This document shows, piece after piece, positions 59,548 to 64,000 of a stretch of 64,000 nucleotides of DNA. The position numbers and the translations under genes are program-made. The notes below the pieces were generated by a model. It made no database searches. It was not told the origin of the DNA and saw only the letters and a program-made list of their open reading frames with translations. The stretch is from Epinephelus fuscoguttatus (taxonomy: Eukaryota > Chordata > Actinopteri > Perciformes > Serranidae), in NCBI RefSeq assembly GCF_011397635.1, contig NC_064758.1, positions 19,260,013-19,324,012 of the forward strand, given 5' to 3'. The first letter of the stretch is position 1; every line of letters begins with the position of its first letter.

Positions 59548-62500
59548 TGAGTGAGAGAGAGGGAGAGAGAGAGAGAAACAGAGAGGGCAACCTCTCAGAT
59601 GCAGGATAATGACTTTTATTAGCCCAGTACTATTACAACACTGGATGTTATAATATTGTGCCTCAAGGGCGAGTGTATATGAAAGCGCAGAGAGGAATCA
59701 TAATGGTTTAATCAAAGTAACTGATCGGCATAATAAGCATTTTATCAATTCTCACTGTGTCGAAACAGGCTGCAGCAGACAGCTTTATCAATGCTCATTT
59801 CAGATGCTGTTCACACTGATGGCACCACGACTCGTCGTATGAGTGTGTGTTTGTGTGTTACCTTGAAATGGGGAGAGGTCTACGTCAGCCCAGTTGTAGC
59901 TGGTAGCAATGCGGCAGCTCTCCTTCAGCCAGTCCAGGTTGGGGTACCAGTCTGCTGACATGCCTGAGAGACAGCACACAAACACACCTTGAAAAATGTT
60001 GTCAAGTGGCTGAATAACAAATAAATGAGAGCTGACTTGAATAATCATTTTCATTATCAGTTAGGCTGAAGTGTTTTTATTTAAATTTATCGTTCAGTTT
60101 CCCAAAGCCCAAGGTGACATCTTCAAATTGTTTGTTTTGTCTAACCATCATTCCAAACTCAGAGATATTCAGTTTACATATAACAGACAAAAGCAGAAAA
60201 ATTTCATATTTTTCTCAGACCAAATAACACTTGGCATTTTTCTTGATAAACTACGTCAATGATTCATCAGTTACCAAAGTTGACTTTTTTTTCTTTTCCA
60301 ACTTACTATTTCAACTCGGGCTGCATAATATGCAAGACAAAAAATAAAAATAAAAGTAATATTGTGACTATTTTGACAATTTTAAGGAGATAGTAACTAT
60401 TACATTTTATTTTCAACAAAAACAAAATTAAAAAATAAGATGTGATTTTTGCTGGTGTCTGTAACAAACCAGCATCTATAATGCAATATTGTGACACATT
60501 TCACCGTTATTAAAAACTTGCAGCTCCTGCGATTTGGATGTTGCACTCAGCTATATTGCAATTTTGATAATATTTTGATTAATTGTGCAGCCCTGGTTTC
60601 AACACTAAATTAAATACAAGGACAACAAGCTGAGTTTGATCAGTGTGACACTGTCATATTATTTGAAACAGGTGAGCTAATCCAGATTAGAAAGAGAAAT
60701 GTGTCTCAGTGAAGTTCTGCTCTCAACCACAAGGTGGCGCGACTTCACATTGAAAAATTCCAGCCACAGCTCTGCTTTTGGGAAAAAAAAAAGAAAAAGA
60801 AAAAGGAAGATGCTTTTCACCGCCTTCACCGCCACAAACTAAACAACAATACATTCTGAGGCCGTGGATCAAAGACAGAGGGATTGCTTTCATTCATCCT
60901 CTGCTTGGTTGAGGGGAATACTAACCTAGATAAATAATGTCTGAAGAGTCCCTTTTTGGCCTGAGAGCTGTGTTGCAGAGACACAAAGGGGAAAAAAAAA
61001 AAAAACAAAGACTGGGAATATGAGCAGGAAAAGCCTCAGTGAAGCTTTGGAGAAGCCTGTCTGTATCAGCCCAGCCTCATAATATCCAGTGCTCTGGGAC
61101 CTTACAGAGGAGAGAGTATAATATAAATGCAATGAGTCTGTGCAGAAACAAGTCTATTCGGATATATTAGGTGAATTGTATTTACACCAATGTGGCTCTG
61201 GGAGTCAGGAGAAGTAGAATCATTGTTTGCTGCTGAACAGCATCAATATACAGTATATGAAACAGGAAACTATAGCGTACACTTTGTGGGCTCTTTTCAC
61301 AAGAATCAGTAAATAAGGTATACAGCAGAGTTGAGAAATGGCTGCGCTGACCGTATGAGTGTTGATGTTGGATTTTATTTTTGTTAAACTGCCAGTATGG
61401 TAACTTCGGAGCCATTTTGGCACCGGTTTGTGGACACTTCTAAAGTTCTTTCCCCAAGTGGGAGATTTTATAGCCGTCAGAAGTTTCCCATATCTCCTAC
61501 TTGTGATTACACCTAAGAGATGGACATTAACGGTTCTCCCACTCAGCTGCTTGTATTTATACTCAAATATACACTATGTGATGTGAATAACAATAGCGAT
61601 CAAGGCTCATGGGTGGTGTAATGCAGCCACTGGCCATACAAAACTGTGATTTCTCATTAACAACAATAAAATACTTCAAATTAACGGCCATAACTTCATC
61701 CTAGAGCAGTGGTTCCCAACTGGTCCAGCCACGGGGTCCAGATTTCTGCTTAGTCATAAGTTCAAGTTCCACACAGTTTAATATATTCAGCATCATACTT
61801 GGGTTTGGCCATGTCCTCAAGTTAGTTGGCCATCTCTGTCAGACAGCTGTTCGTTAGTCATTCACTCTACAGCAGGAAACGACACTTCACATTAAAAGCT
61901 TTGCACCAGACATCCACTGTATTTCAAAATACAGTGTTTTTTTTTTTTTTTTTTTTTTTTACATATTTTAAAGTTGCGAGTCACTTGCGGTCCATTTAGA
62001 ATGGACCTGTGAACTTCCAGTTGGGAACCACTGCTCTAGAGTATTGTTAAAGAATACTTCACCCCCCAAATGATAATTTATATATCACTGACTCATCCTG
62101 TGTTAGGTTGAATTCATAAGAAAACCTTGTGAATGAAAAAACAAAAACGCAGAAATTCTTGATAAATTGAAGTGATAGGTGACCAAGGTTAATGACAGCA
62201 AAACTATATATAAAAAAAAAAAAAAAAAAATCAATTTACAAACTCTCACACAACTCATGCAGTATAATCTAACTCTCATTTATAAAGTCATATGCTCAAT
62301 ACTTCCTTTTTACTACATCCTTCTTATTTAAGACTGAACTGAAAAAGTAAAACCTCTCAATGTTCTCTTCAAAACCAGACTCCATTGACAAAAACAGTGA
62401 TTTTGACCTCGCTGAGCACAGGAGCTGCTGATCTACTGCTGCCTTGATCAGTTAGTTTGTTTGTCTTATTTTGTGACTGTGGTGTTTTAAAGGGTTAGTT

Positions 62501-64000
62501 CAAACTCAGGAAAAGTTGTGCAGTAACACAAATAAACTACCATTTGAGGCAGTGGTAGAAGAACAGCTCCCATGTTCAGGGAGGTAAAATTACTGTTTTT
62601 GTAAATGGAGTCTGGCTTTGAAGAGAGCGATACGTTTCACTTTTAGTTCAGTTTTGCGTTGGAAAGGTCTGACTGTTTGGATAGTAACGAGCATACAACT
62701 GAATAAAGAGGGCTTGGATTATGCTGAGCAAGTTGTGTGACTTTGTAATCCGATGTTTTGATACAGTTTTGATGTTGTTAAACATGGACCCCAATTACTT
62801 CAATTCATTGAGAATTTTCTCTGTTTTTGGATTTTTCGTTCAGCATGTAGGTATGCGAGAAATACAAAGTTTTCTTGAGGAATTCAGCGTAACACAGGGT
62901 GAGTACTTCAAATACAAATGGTCATTTGGAAGGTGAAGTATTCCTTTAAATAATTCGGGGGTCTCCCATGTTGCTTAAAGGCAAATTTGAATTCTTTATG
63001 TGTCTACTTATTGTGACTGCGTATGTTTTCCTTGTGCCATTTTTGATTTGGTGTACTACCAGTAGGTGTCAACAAAGTCAGAAATGTTCCACTCCTATCT
63101 TTCTGCATGGCTCTGATCTCACCTGTTGTGGGGCAGGTCTGTCCAGTGTGGGAGAGAGATGGGTGCTGCTGCGAATGAGCAGGGTGCTGTTGGTGCTGGC
63201 CGTGCTGACCGTGCGCCTGGTGCTGGCTGTGGGTGGTGTGAGGGGACAGGTGCTGCTGGGGGTGATGGGGGTGGTGCGACGCCTGACCGTGGTTATGTTG
63301 GTGGTGGTGGCCACCGCCGCCGCTTCCCGCGCCAGGCGAGTGCTGGTAGGAGCAGGCGGTCCGGGCCTGCTGGCTGGAATCGCTGGGCATACCCATCAAA
63401 CCTGCCGGGGAAAAAACACAATAAACAAAATATCAAAGGTGAGGACAACAAACAAGAAAACAACTCAAACTGGAAAAACTATTTGTTACAAGATGGACAA
63501 ACTGAAGACTTGTTGTGTGTGAAAGCTCTGTATGATCTGGGAAAAGTGTGTACATTCAACCTTGAACTGCTGTCCATCTCACTTTGCCTTTTTTGTCCAA
63601 CTAAGCTGTTTCTCCACTGAAAAGACAGCTGGACAGACGACGTGTCTTCTTATGTGAATTATTTTGTGTGCAAAACTGTTAAAGGAGATAGTGAAGAAGA
63701 TGATCTCTAGACAAGTATTGTTGACCTTTAGTCAGCTTGTTAAAGAAATCCTGTATTCACCACAAAACTGATGTTGTCATACTATTGATTTGAGAAGTCT
63801 GACTTTTCAAAAACTGACTATATATTTCAGATAATGACTGGTGTATTTACACTATGTACTGAACAGACTACTACTTTTTCTTTTCAAAATTTCAGTTTGA
63901 GTTTTTATTCTGGTCAATTACTATAATCCAGTCGCTTTCTCTGAACACACAAACACACACCTTGTCTTTCAAATCCATCTTCTTTGTACGTCTTGTGGAT
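52999..64000 (-). CDS. foxj3: Forkhead box J3, C-terminal part (gene span; spliced CDS)
   Basis: FOXJ3 is a nuclear forkhead transcription factor. The forkhead exons lie beyond the right edge; about 310 C-terminal residues are here. Exons (minus): 63961-64000 (tentative), 63123-63401, 59862-59963, 56841-57113, 55932-56060, 52999-53123. Diagnostic segments: [12 protein letters not shown] and CSYQHSP; a His/Gln-rich tract; [32 protein letters not shown] and [22 protein letters not shown]; and the acidic end [17 protein letters not shown]. These match human FOXJ3 segment by segment, and the SxSSQQ/YQHSP start favours foxj3 over foxj2. All junctions are phase 1. The terminal DDFDWDS motif resembles an acidic activation tail (inference). 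Confidence 0.9.
53151..53850. mobile_element. Long fold-back MITE in last foxj3 intron
   Basis: The two halves (about 53151-53430 and 53585-53850) are inverted copies with about 280-base arms. Examples are AATCCACAGACCTTG against CAAGGTCTGTGGATT, and GATGTCTGTCTTCTCTTG against its complement. The outer ends are TTAAAGGGACAGTTCACC and (GAAGTGTCACTTTAA). Non-coding. Confidence 0.85.
54655..54846 (-). mobile_element. tRNA-derived SINE
   Basis: The minus strand starts with a tRNA-like head: A-box TAGCCGAGTGGTTACAG and, about 35 bases on, a B-box-like GGGCTTGACTCC. A body follows with TGTCATACCCCTCTCTCATT. This is the usual fish tRNA-SINE layout. It lies in a foxj3 intron. It is not a functional tRNA, because no cloverleaf with intact acceptor stem is evident. 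Confidence 0.7.
55267..55801. mobile_element. hAT-like MITE (CAGGGTGTCTACAGG ends)
   Basis: CAGGGTGTCTACAGG and the terminal CCTGTAGACACCCTG are perfect 15-base inverted repeats. The subterminal regions (TTTAAGACCCC / AAGACTTTTTAAGG) are repetitive. An (AT)n tract at 55531-55565 lies inside. The flanking duplication is not clean. Confidence 0.85.
55531..55565. repeat. (AT)n microsatellite
   Basis: Uninterrupted TA/AT dinucleotides inside the MITE. Confidence 0.9.
55932..56060 (-). CDS. foxj3: foxj3 exon with NMYIDSRQS
   Basis: Acceptor TTCTCCCACAG; donor TTAACAG|GTCAGG. 129 bases, 43 residues, including [12 protein letters not shown] and [13 protein letters not shown]. Confidence 0.9.
56419..56644. 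mobile_element. Fold-back MITE (GAATACTTCACCCCTCAAATGACC family), copy 2
   Basis: The left end GAGGAATACTTCACCCC and the right end (AGGGTGAAATATTC) are inverted, with AAATGACCATCTGTA against TTTACAAGTGGTCAGTTT. A short internally deleted relative of the element at 62047-62949. Confidence 0.7.
56841..57113 (-). CDS. foxj3: foxj3 exon with INQFFTATG and His/Gln repeats
   Basis: Acceptor CGTCTGTCTGCCAG; donor CACGG|GTCTGT (weak, but phase and homology support it). 273 bases. It encodes [16 protein letters not shown], a Pro/His/Gln-rich stretch, and [14 protein letters not shown], a short HNQ repeat just before the splice site. Confidence 0.88.
57730..58190. mobile_element. Interspersed fish repeat in foxj3 intron
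   Basis: Following a T-run, the block includes GACTGGCCAGCACTTGCTC, CAATCAGAGCAGACTGGGC and CATGTAAACATGTTGTGGTA with GAACCTAAAAATGAGGATAG, an arrangement common in teleost genomes. Borders are approximate. Confidence 0.5.
58361..58707. mobile_element. MITE, AAAGGTCC...TGTG family, copy 4
   Basis: The left end AAGGTCTCCTGTGAGGGATT and the right end (AAATCCTTCACACTGGACCTT) are imperfect inverted repeats. It contains AGAGTCAGTGTTTGGTTT and GGCTACTGTAGAAACATGG, also present in copy 3. Confidence 0.8.
59513..59545. repeat. (GT)n microsatellite
   Basis: About 16 GT units followed by a GA-rich stretch, in a foxj3 intron. Confidence 0.9.
59862..59963 (-). CDS. foxj3: foxj3 exon with [20 protein letters not shown]
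   Basis: Acceptor TGCTGTCTCTCAG; donor TTTCAAG|GTAACA. 102 bases, 34 residues; the most conserved segment outside the forkhead in FOXJ2/FOXJ3 proteins. Confidence 0.92.
60317..60596. mobile_element. hAT MITE (CGGGCTGCATAAT ends)
   Basis: The left end CGGGCTGCATAATATGC and the right end (TTAATTGTGCAGCCCTG) are inverted repeats. The flanks TTTCAACT (60309-60316) and TTTCAACA (60597-60604) match at 7 of 8. The family is related to the element at 36864. Confidence 0.8.
60727..60740. promoter_or_regulatory. CTCF-like motif
   Basis: CCACAAGGTGGCGC is a close match by eye to the core CTCF consensus (CCACNAGGTGGCGC type). It lies in a foxj3 intron. Confidence 0.4.
61707..62033. mobile_element. hAT MITE (CAGTGGTTCCCAACTGG ends)
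   Basis: CAGTGGTTCCCAACTGG and the closing CCAGTTGGGAACCACTG are perfect 16-17-base inverted repeats, a classic hAT terminus. The flanking octamers TCCTAGAG and CTCTAGAG agree at 6 of 8. Non-coding. Confidence 0.9.
62047..62949. mobile_element. Fold-back MITE, long copy 3
   Basis: The left end TTAAAGAATACTTCACCCC and the right end (GGTGAAGTATTCCTTTAA) are inverted repeats. The inverted symmetry reaches far into the element (CAAACTCTCACACAACTC against GAGCAAGTTGTGTGACTTTG). It starts within a few bases of the end of the hAT MITE at 61707-62033. Confidence 0.8.
63123..63401 (-). CDS. foxj3: foxj3 exon with His-rich tract
   Basis: Acceptor TTTTTTCCCCGGCAG; donor ACAACAG|GTGAGA. 279 bases, 93 residues: [20 protein letters not shown] and HSPG, then [12 protein letters not shown] and a run of His/Gln pairs up to SLSHTGQ. 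The SSQQ...YQHSP opening matches human FOXJ3. Confidence 0.92.
63961..64000 (-). CDS. foxj3: Possible upstream foxj3 exon, cut by the window
   Basis: The donor GACAAG|GTGTGT ends it at 63961 in phase 1, matching the next exon. The last residues read [13 protein letters not shown], which aligns loosely and without gaps with the FOXJ3 segment ending SQQG before GLM. Similarity is weak, so the exon is tentative. Confidence 0.4.

Noticed and set aside
63126-63620. Plus-strand Gly/Ala/Arg-rich frame
   Set aside because: It is antisense to the His/Gln-rich foxj3 exon.

Overview
The window is vertebrate nuclear DNA and almost certainly from a teleost fish. The genes are split into introns with GT-AG junctions. 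Three vertebrate-type genes can be read exon by exon, and the sequence between them is full of fish-typical LINE tails, hAT-like and fold-back MITEs, Tc1 and Harbinger remnants and microsatellites. I see no operons, CRISPR arrays or prokaryotic genes.

Layout: (1) 1-5.4 kb is a TATGT/TTTG-rich array with a higher-order period of about 1.17 kb; two near-identical units each carry the same 171-bp GC-richer island. (2) 5.4-10.5 kb holds transposon debris: a LINE on the minus strand split by a plus-strand LINE, and two Tc1-like transposase fragments in inverted orientation. (3) 11.3-21.1 kb is a prdm2 (RIZ) locus on the minus strand. A CCAAT-box promoter and two short 5' exons lead to one 4.2-kb coding exon with seven zinc fingers, then a possible 3' exon. 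No PR/SET domain is visible. (4) 21.1-34.9 kb is intergenic and rich in transposons, including a nearly full-length but broken LINE at 27.76-30.9 kb. (5) 34.9-48 kb is pdpn (podoplanin) on the minus strand: signal-peptide exon, Ser/Thr/Pro-rich mucin exon, transmembrane exon and a tail exon, plus a possible alternative tail exon. (6) 52-64 kb is the 3' part of foxj3 (forkhead J3) on the minus strand; its forkhead exons lie beyond the right edge.

prdm2 and pdpn are also neighbours in mammals (human 1p36.21), which supports both calls. The three genes do not form a pathway: prdm2 and foxj3 encode nuclear DNA-binding proteins and pdpn a cell-surface mucin. All three are transcribed leftwards. 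Exon boundaries were placed by eye from splice consensus and codon phase, and every adjoining coding exon pair is phase-compatible. UTR ends, promoters and repeat borders are approximate. I found no convincing new multi-gene system. The least explained structures are the left-end array with its duplicated GC-rich island, the PR-less prdm2 transcript, and a phase-compatible second cytoplasmic tail for pdpn.
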